Source: Bacteroidales bacterium (GTDB taxonomy: Bacteria > Bacteroidota > Bacteroidia > Bacteroidales > UBA932). From it: a stretch of 39,189 bases of DNA. The first letter of the stretch is position 1; each line of letters starts with the position of its first letter. The notes beneath the pieces were generated by a model that saw only the letters and a list, made by a program, of their open reading frames with translations, had not been told where the DNA came from and searched no databases. The DNA is taken from NCBI GenBank assembly GCA_015060205.1, contig SUYY01000021.1, positions 1-39,189 of the forward strand, written 5' to 3'. Of this stretch, positions 1 through 7,795 are shown in pieces. Made by a program: the position numbers and the translations under genes.

Positions 1-2
1 AC

Positions 3-125
3 TGCAAGACAGTGAGCGTACTTCTTGGCCATTCCAACATCAGTACGACCCTGAATCTATATGTTCATCCCGGTCTCGAACAGAAGCGCAACTGTATCGA
101 ACAGATGATGCACTCCTTGCTCTAG
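3..125 (+). CDS. Tyrosine-type recombinase/integrase, C-terminal end (partial)
   Basis: The gene enters from the left edge. The frame from position 3 reads about 40 residues to a TAG at 123-125. It contains LLGHSNISTTLNLYVHP, the C-terminal signature of tyrosine recombinases: the His of LGH is an active-site residue and the Tyr of LNLY is the nucleophile that attacks DNA. The short tail after VHP resembles chromosomal or mobile-element integrases of Bacteroidota. Only this last part is in the window, so the recombinase type (integrative element, invertase or Xer-like) cannot be decided. A set of hairpins starts five bases after the stop and could be related to its sites. Confidence 0.8.
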   Translation, partial: CKTVSVLLGHSNISTTLNLYVHPGLEQKRNCIEQMMHSLL

Positions 126-129
126 TATT

Positions 130-342
130 ACCTGTAACGATTTTACCATGAAAGCGTTGCAGGTACCTTGAAATTGATGGGTACCTGGGACGGTTTCGCG
201 GAAAAAGCGTAGCAGGTGGAACTGTATGTGTCACGACGCAGGAGTTTTGGCTTATACTCTTGCGTCGTGGCACGGATTCCGGGAAACGGCTCCGATTTCC
301 GTCACGACGCACGAGTTTATCATGAAAGTCTTGCGTCGTGAC
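130..342. repeat. Array of four imperfect hairpins downstream of the recombinase
   Basis: Four stem-loops lie in a row. Hairpin 1 (130-139 with 155-164) and hairpin 2 (183-192 with 208-217) have related arms of the form acctg..acg / cgt.gcaggt, and both have loops of exactly 15 nt. Hairpin 3 (231-240 with 261-270) and hairpin 4 (301-311 with 332-342) share the arm gtcacgacgca. In hairpin 4 the 11-bp arms match perfectly. The loops of hairpins 1 and 4 share taycatgaaag, so the units look like diverged copies. A weaker hairpin lies between 3 and 4 (272-302). Function unknown; recombinase-related sites or an intergenic palindrome family are both possible. Confidence 0.6.
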
Positions 343-404
343 AGAAGCATACAACTACGCGAGATGTCTACGACTCCTCATGTCTTTATGAACAATAGGC
401 TTTC

Positions 405-443
405 CACTGTCATTGCGAGGCTTCATTGAAGCCGTGGCAATCT
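405..443 (-). repeat. Dispersed intergenic palindromic repeat, family A
   Basis: Begins with cactgtcattgcgaggcttc and continues to gaagccgtggcaatct, a palindromic unit around gaggcttc/gaagcc. The reverse complement of the same unit occurs at 27351-27389 and, as a short tandem, from 28713. It lies just upstream of a second repeat family (475-518), in a stretch without a gene. Confidence 0.7.
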
Positions 444-474
444 CATCCGGGATGACGAGACCTGATGGGTGATG

Positions 475-518
475 AGTTTGCAGATGGTCACGGTCCTTTC
501 AGGACCTCACCATGACAG
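475..518 (-). repeat. Dispersed palindromic repeat, family B (copy 1)
   Basis: Contains gtttgcagatggtcacggtc, then ctttcaggacctcaccatgacagt. The unit is an imperfect palindrome around cctttcagg. A nearly identical copy sits at 6152-6196, and the gtgaccatctgcaaac end recurs at 31141-31156. This copy ends exactly where the readable part of the Rpn fragment begins. Confidence 0.7.
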
Positions 519-986
519 TACCGGGACTGTTATATTTCCGAATATACCTTCCGTGAAAAGGAGAGCCATGATTTGCTTGGCGAGACAATTGTTATTATAT
601 TTGCGGAGTTGGCAAACTTCGTCAAGCCGTTGGAGGATTGTGTGAGCGAGCGGGACAGGATGCTGTACCTGCTGAAGAATATCGGCAGGATGATGGATCA
701 GCCGGCATGGCTTCAGCACGAGGTATATACCCGTATCTTCAAGGCATGCGAGATTGCGGGGTTCACGGAGGACAAACTTATAAATTACGAACAGGAAATG
801 TACGACGAGAGAAGGCTTAACAGCGAACTTAGAAGTGCCAGAAATCTGGGACGTGATGAAGGACGAGCAGAAGGCAGAGAGGAAGCGAAACAGGAAGATG
901 CCAGAAGACTCAAGGAACTGGGCGTCGGGGTGGATATCATCTCGCAGGCTACGGGTCTGTCTGTTGAGACGATTGAGAGCCTGTAA
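516..986 (+). pseudogene. Rpn/PDDEXK_2 family transposase-nuclease, 5'-truncated fragment
   Basis: The open frame runs from just after a TGA at 513-515 to a TAA at 984-986. Recognisable family sequence starts at once (YISEYTFREKE), followed by a DRMLYLLKNIGRM segment and a charged tail (GRDEGRAEGREEAKQ) that ends in a short helix-turn region (ISQATGLSVETIESL). These belong to the C-terminal half of Rpn family recombination-promoting nucleases (PF12784-like), which are usually near 280-320 aa. The N-terminal nuclease core is missing. The break coincides with the family B repeat. An internal TTG at 573 could give a 137-aa product, but the homology upstream of it argues for a remnant rather than an intact small gene. 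Confidence 0.75.
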
Positions 987-1020
987 TCACAGCACCGACA
1001 CTGTACATTCAATAATAAAG

Positions 1021-1062
1021 CAAGCCTGAGAACTGATACTGGTTCTCAGGCTTGTGCTTTTT
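1021..1062 (+). terminator. Rho-independent terminator after the Rpn fragment
   Basis: A perfect 12-bp stem (aagcctgagaac at 1022-1033, gttctcaggctt at 1042-1053) with an 8-nt loop is followed by a T-rich run (gctttttctc). It lies 35 bases after the fragment's stop, as if it were the original terminator of the full gene. Confidence 0.8.
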
Positions 1063-1237
1063 CTCAGATTGAGATTGCCACGTCGCTATCGTCCGTTCCT
1101 GCTACCGCACGCTGCTTTGCTGCAAAAGTCCACAGGACAGTTTGCTTTTCGCTTGCGACCTCGCTGTCGCCCTCTTTTTATACTGAAAAAATCCAAAATT
1201 CTTTTCGCAACTGTGCTGTGGTGTGGTGTTTTTTACC

Positions 1238-1245
1238 TATCTTTG
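1238..1245 (+). promoter_or_regulatory. Bacteroidota -7 promoter element for the GH20 gene
   Basis: TATCTTTG matches the TAnnTTTG consensus and lies 31 bases before the ATG at 1277. No clear -33 TTG is seen at the expected spacing. The preceding 1063-1237 holds only a degenerate repeat-like stretch (gattgccacgtcgctatcg) and no gene that I can support. Confidence 0.5.
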
Positions 1246-1276
1246 TGTTCTCTTTGAATTAACGACTGCAATAGAT

Positions 1277-2836
1277 ATGATTCGTACGATTTTACTTTCT
1301 TTTGTTACCGCAGTAGTGTCGGCGACATCGGTTTTTGCTTATTCGGGACCCTCGAAACTTATACCGGAACCTGTGGAATTTTCAGTTTCGGATGGAGTAT
1401 ATACATTGAAGCCGGATGGTTCTGATATCAAGGTTTATCTTGGAAGCCAGGCCTTTGCTTCTAAGGTGAAGGATCTTCCTGATTATGCGCAGGATGAGGC
1501 ATATGAACTTATCATCGGCAAAAAGGGTGTGAAGATTTATGCAATGACTCAGGAGGGTGCCTTCAGGGGAAAACAGTCAGTGGAGATGATGCGTCTGATT
1601 GATCCTGCAGTGCAATACTGTACGGTTTTCGATTATCCGCGTTTTCAGCATAGAGGCATCATGCTCGATGAATCACGCAGTTTCAAGGGCAAGGACTTCG
1701 TCAAGAAACAGATTGACGCGCTCGCACTCTTGAAAATGAATGTGATGCATCTGCACCTTACCGATGCAGCAGGCTGGAGACTCCAGATAGACGCTTATCC
1801 GAATCTGACGGACCATGTTGCATGGAGGATAGGTGAGACATATCATGAATGGGAAGGACTCGGATATCCGTTTACCAATGCCCAGGACCCTAAGGCATAT
1901 GGCGGATTCTATACAAAGGACGACATACGTGAGATCGTTGCATATGCTAATGAACGTCACATAGACATTATCCCTGAAATCGAGATGCCGGGCCACAGTA
2001 TGGAGGTGAACAGGGCGTATCCTGAGATTGCATGTGTAGGAGAGGACGGTAAACCAAGGCCTTTTTCCTGGGACCTTTGCGTCGGAAACGACGGAACCTT
2101 CAAGTTCCTCGAGACTGTGCTTGAAGAGGTTATGGAACTTTTTCCTTACGAGTATATACATATCGGAGGAGACGAGGCTGTGAAGAAGGATTGGGAAGAG
2201 TGTGTTAACTGCCGCAAGAGAATGCAGGAAGAGGGAATGAAGCATAAGAACGAACTTCAGGGCTATCTTGTGCGCCATATCGAGAAATTCCTCCGTGAAA
2301 GAGGCAAGACCCTTATCGGCTGGGATGAAATCGTGGAGACTGGACTTCCAGAGCAGGCTGTGGTCATGTCATGGAGAGGAACTCCGGGAGGAATAAAGGC
2401 ATCTGCCGAGGGTCACGATGTGATAATGTCCCCTAACACGTATGTATATCTGGATTATTATCAGGATCTGATAAGGAAAGAACCTAAGGCTGTCGGTCAT
2501 ATGCAGTCGCTCAGACATGTATATAAATATGACCCTCTCGAAGGAATTGCACCGGAATATCATCACCATATACTCGGTCTTCAGGGCAATCTCTGGTGTG
2601 AACTCATACCATATGCCGCCCATGCAGAATATATGCTGTATCCACGTGCATTCGCGATTGCTGAAATAGGCTGGACACCTCAGGAAAACCGTGAGTTCTT
2701 CCATTTCAGGGAACGTTGCCTTACGCTTATAACCATATTCAGGTCAATGGGTTACAATACTTTCGACCTTTATAACGAGTCTTTGAAGGCACAGACAGGA
2801 AGACTTCGTTTTGATGATCCAACATTTAAACTTTAA
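1277..2836 (+). CDS. GH20 beta-N-acetylhexosaminidase, secreted
   Basis: A 519-residue glycoside hydrolase family 20 enzyme that would remove terminal beta-linked GlcNAc or GalNAc from oligosaccharides in the periplasm or at the surface. The ATG at 1277 is chosen because it begins a clean signal peptide (MIRTILLSFVTAVVSA..SVFA); the longer frame upstream has none. An N-terminal GH20b-like domain is followed by the TIM barrel: HLHLTDAAGWR, EIEMPGHS and the catalytic pair in HIGGDEA (H295, D299, E300). The Asp orients the substrate acetamido group and the Glu is the acid. It is four bases ahead of the GntR-type regulator gene, so the two form an operon. It probably trims GlcNAc-type sugars from the glycan handled by the rest of the locus. 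Confidence 0.92.
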   Translation: MIRTILLSFVTAVVSATSVFAYSGPSKLIPEPVEFSVSDGVYTLKPDGSDIKVYLGSQAFASKVKDLPDYAQDEAYELIIGKKGVKIYAMTQEGAFRGKQSVEMMRLIDPAVQYCTVFDYPRFQHRGIMLDESRSFKGKDFVKKQIDALALLKMNVMHLHLTDAAGWRLQIDAYPNLTDHVAWRIGETYHEWEGLGYPFTNAQDPKAYGGFYTKDDIREIVAYANERHIDIIPEIEMPGHSMEVNRAYPEIACVGEDGKPRPFSWDLCVGNDGTFKFLETVLEEVMELFPYEYIHIGGDEAVKKDWEECVNCRKRMQEEGMKHKNELQGYLVRHIEKFLRERGKTLIGWDEIVETGLPEQAVVMSWRGTPGGIKASAEGHDVIMSPNTYVYLDYYQDLIRKEPKAVGHMQSLRHVYKYDPLEGIAPEYHHHILGLQGNLWCELIPYAAHAEYMLYPRAFAIAEIGWTPQENREFFHFRERCLTLITIFRSMGYNTFDLYNESLKAQTGRLRFDDPTFKL

Positions 2837-2840
2837 CAAG

Positions 2841-3872
2841 ATGAGTCTGGAAATCATATTGGCGACAGAAGAAAAGACGCCTATCTATAAACAACTCGTA
2901 AGTCAGTTCGAAGAGGCAATCCGCTCCGGAAAACTGGAGCCGGGCGAGCAGATTCCGTCAATGAACGAGTTTGCTGCAAAATTCAATATATCCAAGGAAA
3001 CCGTAAAAAAGGCATATGGAATACTCCGTGACAAGGACCTTCTCATTCCTCGTCAGGGAAAAGGATTTTATGTTGCGGACAGGACCACTATCTCCAAACC
3101 GCGTATTCTTGTGCTTTTCGACAAGTTGAGCGTATACAAGGAGGTGCTTTATACATCCCTTGTGGAGAATCTGGGCGATGATGCGGAAATAATGATTCTG
3201 ACTCATAATCAGAATCTGGAACTATTCACATACTACCTTGATACCTATCTTGACAGATTTGACTATTATGTGATCAGCCCGCATTTCCCGCTTGACGAGA
3301 AATCACAGGCTGCTGCCATAAAACTGCTTTCACGTATACCTAACAGGAAGTTGATAATGGTGGACCACTGGCTCAAGGAACTCCCTGGAAATTACAGCGC
3401 GGTCTATCAGGATTTTGAAAACGACATTTATGACGGTCTGATGCAGGGACGAGACAGGATGAAGAGGGTTTCCATCCTGAAAGTGATAACTCTTTCGTCC
3501 AGTCTGTATGGCTCCATTATTTCCAGTGGAGTAGAGCGATTCTGCACGGAGAACGGTATTCCTTTCCAGTTCATGGAATCTGCACCGGAAGATATAAATC
3601 CTAATGATGCGTTCCTGATTTTGAGTTCGCAACTCGATTCAGGACTTGCTGCACTGGCACGAAATATCAAAGCAAAGAAACTGGAGGTTGGCAAGGATGT
3701 GTTCATCATCTCATATAACGAATTTGATCTTTGTGAAGTGGTGATGAACGGACTTACCACCGTGTCTGCAGATTTCAAGCAGATGGGAAAACAGGTTGCA
3801 GAGTTTATCCGCAACAGAAACATCTCAAAGGTTCATTGCAATTTCTCTATGACCAGAAGAGCCTCATTCTGA
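2841..3872 (+). CDS. GntR-family transcriptional regulator with sugar-binding-like effector domain
   Basis: 343 residues. Residues 1-80 form a GntR winged helix (TPIYKQLVSQFEEAIRSG, EQIPSMNEFAAKF, ISKETVKKAYGIL, RQGKGFYV). The rest (about 92-343) alternates strands and helices like a LacI/periplasmic-binding-protein fold (PRILVLFD, DYYVISP, NRKLIMVDH, DVFIISYNEFDLCEVVMNGLTTVS). This layout matches AraR-like regulators that sense a sugar or sugar phosphate. The ATG at 2841 is four bases after the GH20 stop; the upstream in-frame ATG at 2811 lies inside GH20 and is less likely. It is the only one-component regulator in the locus, and there is no hybrid two-component system or ECF sigma/anti-sigma pair, so it is the best candidate to control both divergent operons. 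The effector is unknown. Confidence 0.85.
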   Translation: MSLEIILATEEKTPIYKQLVSQFEEAIRSGKLEPGEQIPSMNEFAAKFNISKETVKKAYGILRDKDLLIPRQGKGFYVADRTTISKPRILVLFDKLSVYKEVLYTSLVENLGDDAEIMILTHNQNLELFTYYLDTYLDRFDYYVISPHFPLDEKSQAAAIKLLSRIPNRKLIMVDHWLKELPGNYSAVYQDFENDIYDGLMQGRDRMKRVSILKVITLSSSLYGSIISSGVERFCTENGIPFQFMESAPEDINPNDAFLILSSQLDSGLAALARNIKAKKLEVGKDVFIISYNEFDLCEVVMNGLTTVSADFKQMGKQVAEFIRNRNISKVHCNFSMTRRASF

Positions 3873-3929
3873 TCCGCGGGATGACACATTACTCAAAACG
3901 CTAAGTCATTGATAATTAATTAATAATAC

Positions 3930-3963
3930 AAATAAAGGTGCGCCATTTGACGCACCTTTATTT
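3930..3963. terminator. Bidirectional terminator between convergent units
   Basis: A perfect 13-bp stem, aaataaaggtgcg with cgcacctttattt, and an 8-nt loop. A and T tracts at the two ends make it usable on both strands. It separates the GntR gene (plus) from the DUF6259-like gene (minus). Its inner stem aaaggtgcg/cgcaccttt is identical to that of the terminator at 33447-33480. Confidence 0.85.
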
Positions 3964-4010
3964 GTTTATATGATTGGTTGTCAGGGAGTTGTAAATCTAA
4001 AGCCCGGACG

Positions 4011-6134
4011 TTATTTTTCGTATATAAGTACCGTGATGCCGTTCTGACCCAGTTTCAGTCTGCCGGCATTGAACTTGACCTCGCCGATAGAACTGCTTTC
4101 AACGAACTTGTAGCCCGGAACGGAAATCTTGCCTGAAGCACCGTCCTCGCAAAGTGTTGTAGCCACGATTGCAAGTCTGTCACCGTTGGTGTATCCTCGT
4201 GCGATGATATCCTCTGAAGAGCATGTGAATCCGTCCATATGAACGAAACGTCCTGCACCGAGAAGGAGTTCAGGATATTTGTGGCGGATTGCGTTTATCT
4301 GTGCAAGATAGCCCTGATAGTGTGGAGTCTCGTCGATGAGTCCGCGGCAGCGGAATATCTCGATATCGTTTACCAGACCCTTCAGAAGGGTGTTGTTTGC
4401 CCTGCGCTCAACGTCAGTGTCGTCACGCAGACAGCGGTCGGACCAGATTGCCTCAGGGAATGTATATTTGAACCACTCAGGGAAACTGTATGGTTCTGCA
4501 GTGAATTCTACGATATGTACGAAGTCACAGAACTGTGAGGTACAGTCGCTGAGCCACTCTGTTCCAAGACAGAATTCCGGGTTGATTGCCTTGATGTGGT
4601 CGCGGATTTCCTTGAGTGCATCAGCCTTGTAGCGTCCGGTGTAGATGTCCTGTACAGGGAACTCGCCGCTACAGTCCCAGTTAGGGAATTCTTCTGCAAC
4701 TCCCAACTGGTCATAGAATACGGCATCTGCTCCATATGCCATTGCCCTGTCTGCCCACTGAAGGAGCATGTTGCGCCATTCGCGGTTTGACATGTCGGCA
4801 ATGGAGAATGTACGTGTGTCATAGTATCCGAGTGCTGTTCCCTCTCCGGTAAACTTGTAGTGCTCGGCAAATTCTGCCCCTGTGTTGTCTCTGTTTACAG
4901 CCTTCTTTCCGTTTCCGTGCATATACCAGTCACTTTCACGGTCCACAAGGCGTCCGTTGTAGTAAAGCACCAGACGGTTATCTTTGGCGCGATAGTCAGC
5001 GATAGCCTTTTTCCAAGCCTCTTCACCGCCCTGGGTCTCGTCTATATAGTAATTTGGATATCCGTTGTCCATACCGTCGCTCCACCAGCCGAATGCGAGG
5101 ACTGTGTTACAGCCGACACTCTTGCCGCAGTCATTGATGCGTCCCGGAAGGTCTGTGTACTTGCGCAGATACTCTCCGTACTGATGCTTGAATATGATAC
5201 GCTGCCATCCGGTCATTTCCTTCACCCACTGAGGAACATCCTGCTTATCCCACCATGTGTTCATCCACTCACGGTAGATATGTGAGGTCTCGGTCCAGGC
5301 ACCCATATAAGGCTTCAGGATGCTTGTATTGTTGCTCCATGAATCTCCGCACATTGCATTAGGGTAGCGGTAGAATCCAGCCTCGAGACGGTCGAACTGA
5401 TTCGGTGCAGAAGGATAGGCGCGGAGTCCGTGCCATGTCTGCTGAAGGCTCTGGTCGTGGCTTCCGAAGTAAAGACCGTCACTCTCGCCAACAAACGCAT
5501 AGCAGTTTGATGCTGCATGACGAGGATACTGGAGGTCGTACTGACGGAAATACTGGTCAGGCTTCATGTAGAGGGTCTTGGGATTCACGTTGACGATAAG
5601 GTCAATGGCATCGTCGTGGATCTGTCCGCCGGTGTGGGTAGTAAGGAGTTTATGTCCTTCCGGAAGTCTCATGTCACCAACGAGAGGATATTGCAGTTCA
5701 CGTACGATGGTGTGAGGCTCGTTGTTGGTCACAGTGGAACCGAAGCGCACAGCACCGTCCTCAAGTGCAACTGTGAGGGTGAGGTCCATTTTCAGGGCCT
5801 TCCCGCGGTGAACAAGGTCCTTGTAGGCGATAGTTATTACATTGCCGTCCTGAGACACGGCAGGAGTGTTTTCTGTGCCGTCAATCTGCATTTCCTTCTC
5901 GTCGAGAGTGTTGTAGAACATTCTCCAGAGACCGGCTCCACTTGCGTAGTTGTGTCCGGTTTCCTTGTTACGGAGCACCAGCAGACTTCCGTCCTCTCCC
6001 ACCTTCACTTCTGTGAGGTCATCGTTGAGAACGTATCCAGGAAGATCGGTCTGAGGCACCTCACAGGTGTTCTGCGGGCAGTTGCAGCCGAAAATTAAAA
6101 CGAGGGCTGCAGTCAGGGTGATGATTTTTTTCAT
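4011..6134 (-). CDS. DUF6259-like TIM-barrel lipoprotein, putative glycoside hydrolase
   Basis: 707 residues. The start at 6134 gives a lipoprotein signal (MKKIITLTAALVLIFGC, lipid Cys17); the frame extends 11 codons upstream into a repeat and is not credible there. Residues about 40-290 are beta-rich (KVGEDGSLLVLRNKETGHNY), like the N-terminal sandwich of GH31/GH36-type enzymes. The following part reads like a TIM barrel: MTGWQRIIFKHQYGEY, NTVLAFGWWSDGMDNGYPNYY, ADAVFYDQLG and CLGTEWLS. I recognise it as DUF6259-like; no activity for the family is known to me. D475 (FYDQLG) and E526 (GTEWLS) sit at barrel strand ends and are my candidates for catalysis. It is the last gene of the minus operon, separated from the DUF4855 gene by 107 bases that hold repeats. 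Confidence 0.65.
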   Translation of the reverse strand: MKKIITLTAALVLIFGCNCPQNTCEVPQTDLPGYVLNDDLTEVKVGEDGSLLVLRNKETGHNYASGAGLWRMFYNTLDEKEMQIDGTENTPAVSQDGNVITIAYKDLVHRGKALKMDLTLTVALEDGAVRFGSTVTNNEPHTIVRELQYPLVGDMRLPEGHKLLTTHTGGQIHDDAIDLIVNVNPKTLYMKPDQYFRQYDLQYPRHAASNCYAFVGESDGLYFGSHDQSLQQTWHGLRAYPSAPNQFDRLEAGFYRYPNAMCGDSWSNNTSILKPYMGAWTETSHIYREWMNTWWDKQDVPQWVKEMTGWQRIIFKHQYGEYLRKYTDLPGRINDCGKSVGCNTVLAFGWWSDGMDNGYPNYYIDETQGGEEAWKKAIADYRAKDNRLVLYYNGRLVDRESDWYMHGNGKKAVNRDNTGAEFAEHYKFTGEGTALGYYDTRTFSIADMSNREWRNMLLQWADRAMAYGADAVFYDQLGVAEEFPNWDCSGEFPVQDIYTGRYKADALKEIRDHIKAINPEFCLGTEWLSDCTSQFCDFVHIVEFTAEPYSFPEWFKYTFPEAIWSDRCLRDDTDVERRANNTLLKGLVNDIEIFRCRGLIDETPHYQGYLAQINAIRHKYPELLLGAGRFVHMDGFTCSSEDIIARGYTNGDRLAIVATTLCEDGASGKISVPGYKFVESSSIGEVKFNAGRLKLGQNGITVLIYEK

Positions 6135-6151
6135 ATATATGTATTTTATTT

Positions 6152-6196
6152 GTTTGCAGATGGTCACGGTCCTTTCAGGGCCTCACCATGACAGTG
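6152..6196. repeat. Dispersed palindromic repeat, family B (copy 2)
   Basis: Contains gtttgcagatggtcacggtc followed by ctttcagggcctcaccatgacagt, one base different from the copy at 475-518 over the core. A partial second unit (caccatgacaggggg) lies at 6226-6239. The element ends about 18 bases before the DUF6259-like start codon, in its mRNA leader. Confidence 0.75.
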
Positions 6197-6241
6197 AATA
6201 TGTATTTTAAGATATCACGTTCCCCACCATGACAGGGGGTG

Positions 6242-7792
6242 TTATTTTCTTAAAGGATTTTCAACGATGAATTTACAATATTCCAGGTACATTTCGCGGT
6301 CCGGGGCATCCGGGGATGTGGCAAGTTCCCACATTCCGTTGGTTCCGGAATATGTCGCAATCCGCGCTGTTCCGTAATGTCCCGACCTCTTCATTTCGTC
6401 CATATACTCGCGCAGAAGAGCCTTGTTGCGTGCTGCCTGAGGGTTAGGTTTGCCTTTACTGGTACCCTGGGCGTCATATGATGTCCTGACTGTCTCCAGG
6501 ATTGAAGAACTTGTGCGTGGCACGCCTTCTTCCCACTGACTCCATCCGGCCTCACCATGGGAGCCTTCAAACTCGATTTCCATACCATGGCTGTAGGTGC
6601 TCATCGTGTTGAATACCCAAGACCAGTTCTTCTTCTGCTTCTTTTCCGGATAATCCCAATATTTGTTCGGCTGAAGCCATGTGTAGTCGATTCCGAGAGT
6701 AGAAGTGACATCATAACCGTCTGCCTGATAATAAGGTATCCAATACAGACCGTATTTCATGGTATGCAGATAACTTGAAACGGAAGGCAGGATCTTGTCC
6801 CATCTCTTGTATTTGTAGTTCCACCCGCTCGGCTTTGCCACAAGAATCTCGGAGAGTATATAAAAACCTGCAAGTTCCAGATGTTCCGGAGTCTTCTCTG
6901 CCCAGCGCTCGCGAACGTAGTCTATATACCATCTATAGGCAAGCACCTGATCCTCAGTGTTGTTGAAGTCCAGACGACGGCCATATACCGATCCCCAATA
7001 TGTGGTTGAGGATGATTTGTTGTAGAAATATTCCAGCATGATAGGGTCGGGCATGGTCATCACCACCTTATGCCTGAACGAAGGCTTTCCTATACGGGAG
7101 ACGGCATTGGCGATGGTCTGGTCAAGCACATCCACTACAGCACCGTCTGCAAGCCAATAGTCAGCAAAGCCTTTCCATGAGTCCTGATTTGCCGATTTTT
7201 CCCTTCCATCCGGAATACAGAGTATTGTGCCTGCGTTATCATCCACGCCGCCAATGAACAGAAATGCCTCGTGCAGCCATTTTTCCTTACCGTTTTCATC
7301 TGTGAATGTGACATGTGGTTTGAGACGGTCCTCATCCCATCTGTCGGGAGTCTTGTTGGTCACTCCTCCCGGAAGCAGGTCCATATCTGCAAAGAAAGGA
7401 ATTTCAGTGCGGGAGGCTTCCCAGGAATACAGATGCGGAGTCTCGAAACTTACGCTCTCAACGCTGCTATACGTGTTTCCTTTGACGCCTACTGCATATG
7501 CCGTATATTCCTTCTTCGGGGAAAGTCCGCCCACAAAGACCTTGTTGTCACTCCCCTCGTATCCGTTCTTTATAATCACATCTGCCGAAGGTGCCTCACT
7601 GCCCGTTTCAAGAGCCATGGCATATATCTTCTCGGCATTGATCTTTCTGATGGCGAGCACCACTCCGTCTCCATGGAAACTATCGACGGAAATGGTGATT
7701 ACGGGCTTGCCTACATAAACCGGCTCCTCCTTCTTTCCACAAGCGGTAAGAAGGAGAATAACCGAAAATATATATGACAGTTTTCTGGTCAT
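6242..7792 (-). CDS. DUF4855 lipoprotein (paralog 1) with N-terminal FN3-like domain
   Basis: 516 residues. The lipoprotein signal MTRKLSYIFSVILLLTACG puts lipid Cys at 18. Residues about 28-125 form a beta domain resembling fibronectin III (KPVITISVDSF, LSPKKEYTAYAVGV), shared with paralog 3. The rest is the DUF4855 domain, a family named from Bacteroidota PULs without a proven activity known to me. Shared motifs are DP in MTMPDP, TYWG, GFYILSE (E315), GLYWIPYY, WLQPNKYWD, HGMEIEFEGSHGE (E405, E407, E409, H412) and YSGTNGMWELATS. The invariant Glu residues make a glycosidase barrel plausible. The start is three bases after the stop of the NAGPA gene, so they are translationally close. Differs most from the others after TLCIPDGR, where it lacks their NDG/DDSG region. 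Confidence 0.8.
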   Translation of the reverse strand: MTRKLSYIFSVILLLTACGKKEEPVYVGKPVITISVDSFHGDGVVLAIRKINAEKIYAMALETGSEAPSADVIIKNGYEGSDNKVFVGGLSPKKEYTAYAVGVKGNTYSSVESVSFETPHLYSWEASRTEIPFFADMDLLPGGVTNKTPDRWDEDRLKPHVTFTDENGKEKWLHEAFLFIGGVDDNAGTILCIPDGREKSANQDSWKGFADYWLADGAVVDVLDQTIANAVSRIGKPSFRHKVVMTMPDPIMLEYFYNKSSSTTYWGSVYGRRLDFNNTEDQVLAYRWYIDYVRERWAEKTPEHLELAGFYILSEILVAKPSGWNYKYKRWDKILPSVSSYLHTMKYGLYWIPYYQADGYDVTSTLGIDYTWLQPNKYWDYPEKKQKKNWSWVFNTMSTYSHGMEIEFEGSHGEAGWSQWEEGVPRTSSSILETVRTSYDAQGTSKGKPNPQAARNKALLREYMDEMKRSGHYGTARIATYSGTNGMWELATSPDAPDREMYLEYCKFIVENPLRK

Positions 7793-7795
7793 AGG

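Noticed and set aside
231..342. Invertible promoter flanked by inverted repeats
   Set aside because: The arms are short, closely spaced and enclose no promoter motif or gene start; kept only as a hairpin array.
6135..6167. N-terminal extension MTICKQI of the DUF6259-like protein (and the same at 31140-31169 for GH3)
   Set aside because: The extension is encoded by the family B repeat, and the internal ATG begins a proper lipoprotein signal in both cases.
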